This document shows positions 34,401 to 46,047 of a DNA stretch of 64,000 nt, one piece after another. The translations under genes and the position numbers were made by a program. The stretch covers positions 21,013-85,012 of the forward strand of contig ARYC01001300.1 of the NCBI GenBank assembly GCA_000711775.1, given 5' to 3'. The stretch comes from Oxytricha trifallax (Eukaryota > Ciliophora > Spirotrichea > Sporadotrichida > Oxytrichidae). Position 1 is the stretch's first letter. Each line of letters opens with the position of its first letter. Under the pieces are notes generated by a model. That model did not search any database. It worked only from the letters and a program-made list of their open reading frames with translations, and was not told the DNA's origin.

Positions 34401-34597
34401 CATTGAAATCCTCAATAGGATCTTCGTCATAAGTAGGCATATTAATATGCATTTTATCAAGTTGTTTCATTGTCTAATAAGGATCTGGAATTGATGGTTT
34501 CTTGATTTTCTTTACAAGAGGTCCTTTCCTTGGTTTCTTTATGGCCTAAAGTTTATCTTAATTTTAAGGAGCTTCATTCAAAACCTTGTTTTTCCAT
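31499..34597 (-). CDS. POLK: DNA polymerase kappa-like Y-family translesion polymerase
   Basis: Starts MEKQ at 34597. A Gln/Glu/Asp-rich N-terminal extension leads to the Y-family core: WIHIDMDMFYAA (metal-binding DxD), YVAREYGVTSGLPGFIGKRL, the second acidic site as SPDEFLLDVT (SLDE in most homologues), SCGVACNKLLAKICSDFNKP, LPIKKLQGIGKVTEM (helix-hairpin-helix) and the little finger with SALGIGKN, KKSLSVAESF, MRMIGLKLINL and VIIGFRKP. A long Gln/Asn/Tyr-rich tail follows. Introns: 34557-34584, 33729-33855, 33599-33635 and 32856-32887. IESs: 32985-33060 and 32496-32642. It inserts bases opposite damaged templates. The tail's last residues (after NKRKIYK) are AT-rich and may be non-coding. 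Confidence 0.9.
32496..32642 (-). other. IES in Pol kappa gene, pointer TAAATAG
   Basis: Seven-bp direct repeat at 32642-32636 and 32495-32489 (minus strand). Removing 147 bp joins EYKTKNLLTKQ to KYTSNIQPYRQ in frame and unites what would otherwise look like two genes. Confidence 0.9.
32985..33060 (-). other. IES in Pol kappa gene, pointer TGAAT
   Basis: Five-bp direct repeat. Removing 76 bp gives GIGKVTEMIMNGLGIFNC, the expected helix-hairpin-helix region. Confidence 0.88.
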
Positions 34598-35703
34598 TAT
34601 TAAATTTATAGGGATTATTTTTATAAGCAATTAAGGAAATTTAATTTAATCTAATTTAACTTAGTAAAACATATTATTGCATTATTTGAGAATCTAGAGA
34701 TGTAATTTAAAATTGTGAGAAAAATAAGTAATAAAATTAATACTAATAAAATTAAATTAACTTAACTATAATATTCCTATTCAATAGTCAGATTAAATTT
34801 CAAGTAAGAAAGTAATTTATTTTTGAACCTGCTAAAATTTAAACATTTAGTATATTTGTGAATCAAAAATATTGTAGAATATGGTTACTTTTATAAAGAG
34901 TATTATGTATCAATATCAATTTTTTATCTAAAATTTAGTTTTTTTAAATTACTTGCTATTAACTAAACTTATAATTATTATTTAAAAAAATAATCTAATC
35001 ATAAATAAAAAATAGAGTAATATTAATAATAATTGTATGGGGATATTGAGGTTTTAATTATGGTCAAAATCTTAGAGTAAGTAATCCAAAATGTGTCTGT
35101 CTTAGCTTAGCATTGTTGAAAATAGAGTATGTTGGTTTTTAGTTTGAAATTAGTTTATAATTTACAATTGGTTAGTAAATAAATTTAATTAATGCTTCAA
35201 TAATTAGACAAGCCTTTAAAAGTTTATATTTAAATTGTTTTATTAAAACAAAAGGAAAAATGATATAGAGAATTTGAAAATACAATGAAATAAAATTAGT
35301 CTTATAAAGTTCAATAAATTTAAATATATTATTTTTCAGATATTTAATTAACTATGAATTAGTTTTTCATAATTTCTCTCGAATTTATCAAAATATTTCT
35401 CGCATAAAAAGCTAAGAACATGATTCGTCATCAAATTTAATATTTTTATTTAAAAAGGGTTTAGATGAATATGATTTAATAAAACTTTAACCATTTTTAA
35501 ATTGGATTTGATTTATTTTTATTATTTCCCTTAATAAAATTTACTTTTGAATTAATAGTTTAAAAAGAGTAATAGAAGGTGTAGGAAGCCTTTAAATTTA
35601 AACATTCATGATTGTTCTATGAAAACGCTATCTTTTGTGCTTTTCTAATCAAAATACAAAATTATAAATATCAATCAAACCTTTTTATGATTCATTGATT
35701 ATT
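34598..35703. other. AT-rich intergenic region
   Basis: About 1.1 kb of AT-rich DNA between the Pol kappa start and the end of the large STPG gene. It should hold the Pol kappa promoter; nothing else is visible. Confidence 0.65.
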
Positions 35704-38700
35704 TCACTGTTGATCTTCTTCTTCCTCATAATATTCTTCTTAGTATTGATGAACTTGTCGTGTTTCTTAGTAATATACTTCTTGTTTCACAGAGACTTAT
35801 TTCTAAACTGTTATAGTTCTCTGAGCTGAAATAGTTCCAGTTGAAACACCTGCATTGTTATACCCTCCATCTTCTTGGTCTTATTAGTACTTAACGCTGC
35901 TGATTTTATTTAGGCTTTTCTAGCTTGATACTTAAACTTAACCTGAGAGTTTTGCAAGATTTTATTAGGAGCCAGTTGATGCACCAGCATTCATTTTGAC
36001 CTTTAAGTCAGAGTTTAAGTTTTAAGATTTGCCATTCGATAAAATTGAGCCATTGTTTGTTTATCTCACGCTTTGATTTGGTGATCTCTATGAGGAGCTC
36101 TTTCCATCTGGTCTACCTTGACTCATTTATTGCTGTGCAAAGTTGCTTAATTTGTTAGGTGAAGAGATATTCTTTGGCACTGGAATATTGTCTTCATCAT
36201 AAGGATCATAGTGACCTGGTCCAGGGTATTCATCTTATTTATATGGATGCTTTCCTTAGATAGTGAAACCCTTACTATCCAAAGTTGATCCTAACATATA
36301 ACCACCTGGTCCTGGATTTTGATCGTTGATCTCTTGAGCAAAAGTAGTTCTTTTACCACTTGCTAATCTTTGACTATGCTGACCTGGTCTTAAGATATCT
36401 TACTTCTCGTTGTTGTAAGTTCCTGGACCTGGAATATCATATAAAATAGTAAATGCTTTATTTAAACATTGTACTTCGGATCTGGTCTCCCTTAAATTGT
36501 AAAGGCCTTTCCATTTCCAAAGGTGGATCCTTAATCATAGTTCCCTGGTCCTGGCAAGTCATTAGGGGCATCTTCCATAAAAGTAGTTCTCTTTGCACTT
36601 GTAAGTCTTTACGACATTTAACCTGATTTAATTACCTCATCTTTGACGTCATAACTACCTGGACCTGGCACATCACTATATTTAGGGTCTTTTCTCATAC
36701 CAATTGTAAAACCTTTGCTGTTTTAGAATGCTGATTATTAATCATAATTTCCTGGGCCTGGTAAATCATTTGGAGCCTCCTCCATAAATGTGGTTCTTTT
36801 GGCGCTAGTGAGTCTTTGAGACATAGCACCAGATTTAACTGCATCATCTTTAACATCATAGCTACCTGGACCTGGCACATCACTATATTTAGGGTCTTAT
36901 CTTGTACCAATTTTGAATCCTTTCCCATTTTGAAAAGTTGAACCTTAATCATAATTGCCTGGACCTGGCATATCATTTGGAGCATCTTGCATAAAAGTTT
37001 TTCGCTCAGTTGTTGCAATTCTTTAAGATTGCTGACCTGCTTTAGTTAAATCATTCTTTGTATCATAAGAACCAGGACCTGGAACATCACTAAACTTAGG
37101 GTCTTATCTTGTTCCTATTTTGAAACCTTTGCCATTTTAAAAGGTTGAGCCTTAGTCGTAATTACCAGGGCCTGGCATTTCATTAGGAACTTCTTCCATG
37201 AATGTCTTTCTTTTTGTTGTTGCAATCCTTTGAGATTAGCCTCCATACTTTGTTAATTCGTCCTTAGCTTTATACAATAAATAATATAATTAAGCATTGT
37301 ATGAACCTGGTCCTGGAACATCGCTGTACTTTTGATCTTTCTTTGCACCAATAGTGAATCCTTTGCTGTTTGCAAAAGCTGAACCCTAGTCATAATTTCC
37401 TGGACCTGGTAAATCGTTTGGAGCCTCCTCCATAAAGGTTTTACGCTTAGTAGTAGCTATTCTTTAAGATTACTATCCTGCTTTAGTTAAATCATTCTTT
37501 GTGTCATATGAACCTGGACCTGGTACATCGCTATACTTAGGCTGTTTTTTAGCTCCCATAGTGAATCCTTTTTCTCCTGCAAAAGCTGATTTTTGATTAT
37601 AATTTCCTGGACCAGGCTTCTCTAAGTCTTCCTTTCTTACTATGTCTTGACGTATTGAATTGTTGAATCTTATAGATTGAGAAGTTTATGGCTTAACTTA
37701 GCTATTTTTTGTATCATAAGAACCTGGGCCTGGAACATCTAATTTTGATAAGTCTTTTGTTTTAATTCCAATTTTCACTGAAGGTACGCCTCTTCCAAAT
37801 TCTTTATAGCCTTAGTTGTAGTTACCAGGGCCTGGCAAGTCAGATGTTGACCTATTAGTAAGAAATTCAGATTTTCTTGCTGATTAACTCATTCTGAATG
37901 TAATAAATAATAATTACTATATAAATTTAAACTATGTTTGGGATCCTGTTCTTGCTTGATTGGATGAAGGTTCATAAGATCCTGGGCCTGGATTTTCATT
38001 CAGCCTAGTATTTAGTTTTTAACCCATTTTAAATCCAGCATCTTTTCTAGAATCAACATTGTAATTTCCTGGACCTGGGGCTTCTTAATTTAATAGAGGT
38101 ATAAAAATCCAATATATTAAAAGAAATTAATTGACTTAAGAGATAAAATCCCTAATTTTTGACTAAATGATTTGGTCTTTTTTATGTACCGAAGCCAATT
38201 GTTGGAGTTTTAGATTTTAAAAAGTTGGAATTAGCTTAATACATGCCAGGTCATATGATTAATAATGTTAATATTATATTTTACATAAAGTCCTGGATTA
38301 TTCAATTGCTCTTTATTCAGAGTTGACAAGCCTCTAGTGGCAGCTCCATCGTATGCTACTGATTAATTTCCTCTCTTAGACTTTGATCCCATTCCCCCAT
38401 CATTTCCATATGCTCCTGGTCCTGGCATCTACAAGTTGTCGGTGTTTGAAGCAATTTATTTAATTGTGTCTCTTTTCTAAGTACCAAAAGCACCTGATCT
38501 TACTGATACCGATTACTTCGCTTCGTAAGATCCTGGGCCTGGAACATCTTTCACATATAATGTTAAATTAATAAATTAAACTTTAAATTTATTATTTTAA
38601 GCCTTGTGCTTAGATCCAAATCTATAAGAATGAAATAAGTTTATGAAATTATTCGTACGTGTATTGTGGAGTATTTTCTTTAATAATCTTTTATTCATAA

Positions 38701-39306
38701 GCACCTGGTCCTAAAATGTCTATAATAATTATATAAATTATATTAGAAAGGATCCTGGTTAGTCAACTTCTTTGATACTGAACATTTTATCATTTTCTGT
38801 CTTACCACCAATAATGACATTAGCATTACTCATAGTCTATAGATCAAAATTAAATCATCTATTTTTTTTATTTTAATTTGAATGTAAGAAATTATTGCGG
38901 GTATGATCTACTTACACTTTTATTTGGCTCGTAAGCTCCTGGTCCCGGTTGATCCTTCTTAGGGTTGGGTCTGTTTGATTTTGGGAAACTAAGAAGTTGT
39001 TTTAATGATCAAATAAATTTGAAATGATGAAAATTTATATTTAATCTCTTGAGTGACTAATGTCTGATATCTATGAGATTCTATCTTCTAGAATTGTTAC
39101 TTACATCCATTCTGGATTTTTATGTCTTGTCTTGTTAGCATCTTATTCCCCATACCCAGCTGGTCCTGGAGAGTTAAGTCTTGCATCTTGTTCAGCTTTA
39201 GCTTTCAATGCATCTATAAGAGTAAGTTTAAATAAATAATTTTAGGGAAGATATTCTTACCTTTATGTTCTGTTCCAAAAGAACGGCCGACGTTTTTCTT
39301 TACCAT
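35704..39306 (-). CDS. Large STPG/SHIPPO-repeat protein
   Basis: Starts MVKKNVGRSFGTEHK at 39306 and ends in an acidic Tyr/Glu tail (EEYYEEEEDQQ). After an intron at 39214-39260 the protein is built almost wholly of PGPG-x-Y repeats, about twenty in all. In the centre (36.5-37.6 kb) they form a regular higher-order unit of about 75-80 residues: MPGPGNYDQGSTFQNGKGFK, DPKYSDVPGPGSYDTKNDL, then TKRKTFMEE. These units are near-identical at protein level, suggesting recent internal duplication. STPG proteins line ciliary microtubules. Several introns and small IESs interrupt the 5' part (for example an intron ending near 38615); at least two AT-rich inserts break the repeat rhythm near 37285 and 36450. 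Confidence 0.85.
36480..37620 (-). repeat. Internal tandem repeats of the large STPG gene
   Basis: Five or so near-identical coding units of roughly 230-240 bp, each with two PGPG boxes and the linker RIATTKRKTFMEEVPN or a close variant. Confidence 0.75.
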
Positions 39307-39499
39307 TTAATAGATATATTAAAAAGAGATTTTAATTTCACAGCTTAAGCTTATTTTGTGGAGAATTTTATACCAATCAACAAGAGAAATATCAAAGTAA
39401 GTTGACAAAATCTAGCAAATTAAAATAAATAGAGAATTTGAATATGATAAAGTTTGAATGAGCTTTGTATCTATAAATGGTATTCCTGAATCAATACTC

Positions 39500-40849
39500 T
39501 CATTAGTTGTCTGGTGTAGTATCTTTATTCTTATCTTCTTTAATTTGTCTGTTTTCACTCTCATCAAAGGCCAAGTGATGTGGAGCATGTCCCTACTAGT
39601 TCCTGTAATAAGAATGATCTACATTGACAGCTTAAACGTTCTTTAAATTCTAAAGGATTTCTTGAGTAGATTTCTCAATTGACTCTCTTGAGTTATTATT
39701 CTCCATATTGCTCACTGGTACAACAATCTTGCTGTCTGGTTGGAAATAGCTTGAATACTCATGATGAGGTATATTGTTATCGATTTCTATGCCTAGGGCT
39801 ACCGAGGTTTCGTAAGTCCAGCATCTTGCAACATTTCTGAGAGAATAGCCTCCACCTCCAACAAGAATCATAGGTATTCCAAAAGATCTCATATATTCGA
39901 CTGTCGCACCATGGCCTTTAACTGAGAGATTGAAGAGACCCAGTCTGTCACCTGAAAGTGAGTCTGTTCCGCACTAGTGGACAATTGCCTAAGGCTTAAA
40001 TCTATCCATGATTTCCTTCATAACTGGCTTGAAAGCTTATTCGAAAGTAAAATCATCAACTCCTTCACTCAAAGGAAAGTTCATTGAGTAAATTTAAATC
40101 CCATATAAAACAATGAGAGTAATTATCTATAATATTTAATGCTTTCCAGGCCCAGCACCAATGTCATCAATTGCTCCAGTCCCTGGGAAATAATCTCCGA
40201 ACTTATGGAATGATGCAGTCATAACTCTATTTGTTGTAAAGAAAGCTTCTTCTACTCCATCACCATGATGACAGTCAATATCGATATATAAGACTCTCTC
40301 ATAGGTTTTTAGGAATTCCAATATTGCCATAACACAATCGTTGACATAGCAGAAACCTGAAGCTTCCATTTTCTTAGCATGATGGAGTCCTCCAGCCCAG
40401 TTAATGCCAATATCTGAGTTTCCCTAAGCCACCCATGATGCAGCTCTTAAACTCCCTGCAGTATAAATCTAGCAATAGTCATACATTCCATCAAATATTG
40501 GGCAGTCCTCACCAAAGTTAACTAAATAAATTGGCTAGTAATAAAGAATAATCATACATCTATTTATCTAATCAGCGTAGAGGTCTCTGTTGTCAAGAGT
40601 AAGATTCTTGAGGACATCTACATAATCATCAGAATGATATACAGTGAAGTCTACATTTTCAATAAATTCAGGCTCCACTTCCATTCTCTTCATTTATTTG
40701 TCCATGCCATAAGAGCGTATCATTTCATCAGTCATGCGGACACGGAAAGGCTTCATAGGATGTCCCTGATTGTATTGGTAGTTTCCAATATCATCATCGT
40801 AGAAGTAACTAACTACACGCTTGCTGCTACCGCCAAGAGGATCGTTCAT
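39500..40849 (-). CDS. Class I (RPD3-type) histone deacetylase
   Basis: Zn2+-dependent lysine deacetylase. Starts [20 protein letters not shown]. Hallmarks in order: [17 protein letters not shown]-type [11 protein letters not shown], the active-site [33 protein letters not shown] (Zn ligands), [28 protein letters not shown] and [16 protein letters not shown]. One 36 nt intron (40522-40557) restores DQINRFNFGEDCP, and one IES (about 40092-40139) restores GPGKHYSMNFPL. The C-terminal tail is short and polar. Typical partner complexes are Sin3 or NuRD-like; in ciliates such enzymes also act in nuclear differentiation. The GLHHAKK motif has Leu-His-His as usual. Confidence 0.95.
40092..40139 (-). 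other. IES in HDAC gene, pointer TTA (TTAAAT possible)
   Basis: Either pointer restores frame. TTA gives GKHYSMNFPL, closest to the family's GKYYSVNVPL, and is preferred; TTAAAT would add two residues and remove 42 bp. Confidence 0.82.
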
Positions 40850-40966
40850 TAAATTAATCAAGTGCAAAATTAATAATTATTAAATTATAATAAGCATTAT
40901 CAAACATATTTTTAAGTTTTAAGCTTTAAATTTAAAGTATTATAGTTAAAAGTTTTAATCTAAAAA

Positions 40967-41867
40967 ATGTCTAAGTTCACACAATACGTGTTAGCTGCAT
41001 CTACATTGTTAATTGCATTTACTCAAGCAGCTTTTTATGATTGTACTGCAAATCTTGCTCATTTAAAGTCTGACTTGGAAGCACTTGAAAACGTTAAGAA
41101 AGCCCATCAAGAGAAATTTATAATTTCTTCATTATTTGTATCAGCAAAATAATTCTACAAATTATTATAAGTTTTCATCTCAGTGCTTGGAGCTAGTGCT
41201 GAAAAAGAACTTCTTCAAAACTAGTGAGTACTTGATTGATGAGTACTACCCAAAGACTTCAATTGATACTGAGATTATAGTGAAACACGTCGCTCAAGAC
41301 ATCAAGCGTAACTAGGATTATTTGATCTTCCAAGTAAAGAGAAAGGAGCTTAATGACAAATTTGAATAATTTTGTTAATTTTGTATTCCCCACAGTCCAA
41401 CCAGTCATCTACTGGGCTCAACACACAGAAGACCTCTTATTAATGGTGAGACTTCATGAGCAGATGGACACCCCAGAGTGCAAGTAAAGCTTTGACAGAG
41501 AAGTCACTATCCTAGAAGACAGAATTAGAATTAGAGCTTACTGCTACGAGTAAGAGGATAACTTTCCTTGTTTTAATTTTTAAACATCAAAATCTTCGAT
41601 ACACAAGAGTTATTATTAAAGCAGAAGATTGTCCCAGAAAAGAGCTCTCACGAATGGAGAGGTGACGGCAAGGTCTTAATCAATTTAAGAAAGGAAAATG
41701 CACCAAGTTTCTGGAAATATCTATTGCAAGACATAAAGAAAGAAGTTAAGGAAATCTAAGTATGGTGGGAAATGAGAGACAAGTATATTGAGCAACTCGA
41801 AGAATACATGATGGAAGAGAATGCCAAAGAAAAGTTGGAAAAGAAAGCATCAGCTGAAGAGTTATGA
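40967..41867 (+). CDS. Secreted or ER-lumenal CS-domain-like protein
   Basis: Starts MSKFTQYVLAASTLLIAFTQAAFYDC, a signal peptide with a cleavage site after about residue 21. A helical region follows (LELVLKKNFFKTSEYL, VKHVAQDIKRNQDYL). The C-terminal half resembles a CS (p23/NudC) domain: VTILEDRIRIRAYCYE, IKIFDTQELLLKQKI, then GDGKVLINLRKENAPSFWKYLL, comparable to the NudC DGKVVTVHLEKINKMEWW. It ends in a charged helix. Probable intron 41138-41183; a 22 nt GT..AG segment near 41371-41392 and a 23 bp IES (41563-41585) complete the frame. CS domains are usually cytosolic, so the signal peptide is notable. Divergent from the HDAC gene, about 117 bp away. Confidence 0.65.
41563..41585 (+). other. 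23 bp IES, pointer AAC
   Basis: Removing 23 bp between AAC repeats joins YEQED to NIKIFDTQE in frame. The pointer is short, so the exact boundary is tentative. Confidence 0.55.
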
Positions 41868-42042
41868 AAAGCGAAGTGAGACATAATTTAATGTTGATTT
41901 AGGGTTAGATTAAATTAAGTATTATTCAAAAAGAGAATTTTTATTCATTGCATTTAACTTTTTAATTAACTTTAAATCATTAACTATTTATCACCAACAA
42001 TCATATTCCAAATATTTCTATCAGTAGAGTACTTTCAACATT

Positions 42043-42351
42043 TCATTCTTGTCTTAGAGTCAAATATGAAATAAGAATATTCTAACTTGTTCTATACTTT
42101 TGAATACAGTTATTGATACACTCCAACTCACTTTTATTGTAAATCAACGATGCTTCTTCCTTCGATCTGTCTATGTCTCTACAGTCTGAAATGCAAATTG
42201 GATATATTTTGGTAGACAGCTCTTATTGCTTCGCAAGCTGAAAGATATGGAAGCGAGTTTTGTTTAGGTCTTCCTCTGTAAGTGGGTCTGACTCTGATTA
42301 CTTGAGTTATTAAAGGTTCTTAGGGATTTGTTAAGCTGCTTAAATTTCCAT
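42043..42351 (-). CDS. Small twin-CX3C protein (small-Tim-like)
   Basis: 102-residue protein without interruption: MEIQAAQQIPKNLQQ at the start and two CX3C motifs, CISDC and CINNC, separated by 20 residues, followed by IQKYRTSQNIL. Twin CX3C with a preceding helix is the signature of mitochondrial intermembrane-space small Tim chaperones and related disulfide-relay substrates; small Tims usually have 11-17 residues between the motifs, so this is a distant member or a look-alike. No signal peptide. It ends 175 bp beyond the CS-domain gene's stop, in convergent orientation. Confidence 0.6.
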
Positions 42352-42435
42352 TTTAAAATAAATTATGGATGATATTAATAAATTAAATAAATCATCTTAG
42401 CTTTATAATAGAATTAAAAAAGTAATTAGTTAAAA

Positions 42436-44089
42436 ATGGGAATTATATCTCTGATAAAAATTAACTTATCAATAGTCGCTTTGCTGAAGTTGACTCTGAT
42501 AAATTGTCAACTTAAAAGTTAATGCATACAAAGTTGCTAAAACTACTCTAGAACTTCTCAAGAATTAATCTAATGTGGTGTTTATTGCAAAGTCATAGAT
42601 GACCTCGAATTTGCAACAGAATCAGCATTTGTTGATATAAACTTCATATAAAATATTCTGGTAGAAACTTCTTAATATTGCAATGATAACTGCTTGAATG
42701 ATTGTTTGGAGAGGCAAATAAATGTCAGAATCTGCAAGTATTAATGTTGTGGAGTGTCTTAAATGCCTCGAAACAAATAACCTTAAATAAAATCCTTGGC
42801 AAGCGATGAAAATATATTAAAGTGTAAAGGACTTTGCAAACAACCTAATACAAAAAACTGTTATGACAACTGTTTATTATCAGATTCAGACTTAATAGAG
42901 CCTATACTTACACAGGAAATTGAAATAGTTCAAGATTGTAATGAAGTTTGCAAATAAGAAGATGCAAAAATTTGTAACTTTCTTTGTCAAACAAGCTCAA
43001 TCAGAGTTCTTTAAGAAATTGGAACGATGAAATATACCATTAACAATACCAATTCTTAAGTATCCCCATTAAATGTTACAGTCTAAAATATTACAAAGGA
43101 AGAGGGTTAACCAACTAACAACCCAATCTCAGGCTAAGATATGCAAAATTACTATAGATGCATATAAAATTGTAGCTTTGAGGATGCTATTTGTCTGGAA
43201 AACTGTGCTTAGACTTGCTTCAATACTTCCCTTACTCAAGTGGAGAAGAATTTGGCAAACTTTGATAAGGATTTAAATATCATTCAAATAAAAGAATCTA
43301 GTAATAATGATACTTATCCCATAGTCATGCTTGCCTAAATTAATCTTGCAGAGACCAACTATTTAAAGAAATTGCATTTTATTCCTACCATTTAAAAACG
43401 ATGCAAGAAAATAGATTCTTGTCTTAGGTACTGCTTCAGTGAATTCAAGAATTCTCCACTTAACTTAGTAATGGATGAATGTGTGAATGTGCTCTGTGAT
43501 AATCATTAAATTTCTACTGAGACTTCAAATTATCACTCAGATCTCCTTAAAATTGATCTAAAACAGTATAACTTTGATAAATCATAAATCAAGGAGATAA
43601 TGAATGCATACTAAGAAACCGATCAGTCAAGATTAAACATGTTTTTTTATAAGCTTATATTTTTTAAGATATTCTGATAATTAATATAGTATCGACTTTT
43701 TACTTAAACCATCAGAAATAAATTGTGAAGATAAGACATGTGAAGCTGATTGCCTTTCCCTATACCAAGGTACCCCAAACAATTCCCACCTTCGTACTCA
43801 CTAGAACTATGACTACTCAGTCATGAAATCTTGCATCTTAAATCGATGCCAGAATCCTCTCAACGTTAATGTATTATAGCAATTCTAACTGCTGGATTAG
43901 AGCAATCCATCTGTAAATGCTTAGAAGCAGCAGCTCCTAAATCCAAGACTTATTATGAAATTATTAATGTCTATAGCATTTATATTTGGAGTTCTATATA
44001 CTCTTAAGGAGGTCAAAAGAATCAAAGAGTCACAAAAAGAGGGCAAATAAACTTAGAATTTAGATAATTCAATAGCAAACATATAATGA
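42436..44089 (+). CDS. Cys-rich type I membrane protein
   Basis: Starts MGIISLIKINLSIVALLKLT with a signal peptide ending near CQ. The ectodomain has repeated paired cysteines (CIQSCQNY, CNDNCLNDC, CKGLCKQ, CYDNCL, CNEVCKQE, CIQNCSFED, CLENCAQTC, CLRYCFSEF, CEDKTCEADC), mostly CX3C, without a known fold. A transmembrane helix (LMSIAFIFGVLYTL) near residue 510 is followed by a short basic cytoplasmic tail. A 49 nt intron at 43641-43689 is needed for frame. Could be a surface or vacuolar protein. The start was chosen because the upstream ATG at 42365 is in another frame and lacks a signal peptide. Confidence 0.7.
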
Positions 44090-44268
44090 TATATAGCTTA
44101 AATTTATACTATTTACACCTTTAATTATTCAATACTTATCTAATTGTTTAAAAATTGTAATTGATTGTAGTAAACTATAGTGTAATTATATATATTTTCA
44201 TTTTATTTTTATAACTTCTTTTTTGAGTGAATTACTCAATTTAAAATACTATTATACCTTATTTCAGT

Positions 44269-46003
44269 TCAAAGTGATTATAGTCTAGTGGATAGCTAGC
44301 TACTTCTCCTCTAATGATTACTTAAACCGTTCTAACTCTCAATTAAGTTACTTTCTCTCTGAGTTATACTACCATATATTTTTGTTTCTATATTCTTTTT
44401 ACAGCTACTATTTTTACCCCAAAGTAAAATATGTTTTGTACTTCGGCTTTTAACGATATCTCTTGCTGGTGCTTGGCTTAAATTTTAAGATTAAGCAAGT
44501 GGATTAATGTACTTTGTATTTATTAATGATTAATCATATAGGTTTTTAGTTTTTAGGTAATTGAAATTTACTGTGTGAGGTATCAAAACCCCAGAAGCTG
44601 TCTTTAATAAACCCTAATTTTCGAGGTCTTTCTAAGCCTTGAAATGTTTTAATTTTTCAATGAATTTCTTGCTCTCTAAAGCTTAAAGCTTTATTTTGTT
44701 TGAAATTTCAGATTGACCGACAGTATTCGAAACTGAATCGTAGTTAGTTTGCTCTTATATATACCTTTAAATTTTTGATGGAATCTTTTGGAATTCTGGC
44801 AGCTTAAAAAGTTGAAGAGGACTTTGATCTTCTTAATATAGGTAGTTTTTATTATTTATTTATTTAGAAATTATAAGGGATTTCATACTGTTTAGATTAT
44901 TTGAAGATTAGCGATTCAAGTTTGATTGATTTTATTTCCAAAACTTGGATTTACATTCTTTTATAGAAAATACTTCGCCTAAGTGATTATCATTATGATC
45001 CTCATTGTTAAAGTTTAAGAATTAATCTTCACTAGGTTTATTATGAAATAAAAGCTTTGGGTATTAACTAGCGTGTTGCTAAATGTGATTTGAGTTAATA
45101 TAAGAATCCTTGGATTATTTTACTTAGCTGAGAAAGGACTTATTTTATTATGAGTTTTATTACTTAATCTATAGTTCATCCTGTAGATCCGTTATAAAAA
45201 TGCCGCTTTCTCTATTTTTATTAATATTTGAAAGAGTATTTTATCTATCAGTTTAGGAAGTTTTCAAATTTAATTATGGATATTTGACTTGATCGTCTTA
45301 ATATTAAGGCAAACTAGAAAATATACTTTGCTTTGTCTCTCTTCTTTTATTACTTGACCTTGTACTTAAAGAGGTGCCACTATCTTTGTGGACATCCTTT
45401 TTACTGATCGAGTTTTATTTCGAAAGTGTCAAATGTCCCATGTTATGATGATGTTGATTTCCATTTTTAGAATTAAACTCTAAGTTACCATTTGGACTAT
45501 GTGAATTCAACTCTCTCTAAGTTTAAGAGTGATTTCCTCTAATTCCACAACGTCTTCTCAGCGGAGAGACTTTTCTGTTGACTTAGGATTTCTATTTTCG
45601 TTTTTAATTACTACCAGATAAATGGTCCTCTTATGCTCTTTTGATTAGAAATTTAGGGACTCTTTCTAAAAATAGATATTTGTAGACTTGAATCCTTTCT
45701 GCCAATATGTCCAGTTTAACGTAGAAATCTGAATGCTTCTATCTTGATAGCCTATATTCTATAGCATGTTTGGTATAATAAGTAAAAAAGTAAAACAATA
45801 TTCTCATCGTAATCTTGCTACTATTTTAAAACTACTAGTTCATCTTCTGTCAAAGCATTTATATTAGAAGTTTGAGTTAAGGTGTTTAAAGAGCGCAGTC
45901 TTAAAGTAGTTGGAGATTTGATTGGAGAAGTAAGCCTTGAATTGAAATTTCTTGATGTTTAAAGTGATAAATCTTAAGTAGAATTTGTATACTTATCATT
46001 CAT
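44269..46003 (-). CDS. Gln/Asn/Ser-rich unknown protein
   Basis: From about 45640 to TGA at 44271-44269 there is one open frame of roughly 450 codons with many TAA/TAG Gln codons: basic patches (RKVSPLRRRCG), His/Asn runs and a more ordered end (NPLAQSQNLSQAPARDIVKS). The 5' part starts MNDKYTNSTQDLSLQTSRNF at 46003 and reads to DELVVLKQQQDYDEN, after which the frame changes; an IES near 45755-45800 (candidate pointer GAATAT) and a further junction near 45640 are not securely resolved. No domain recognised. Confidence 0.6.
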
Positions 46004-46047
46004 TAACTTTAATGGAAAATGTATATGCTTAATTTTCATAAATAATC

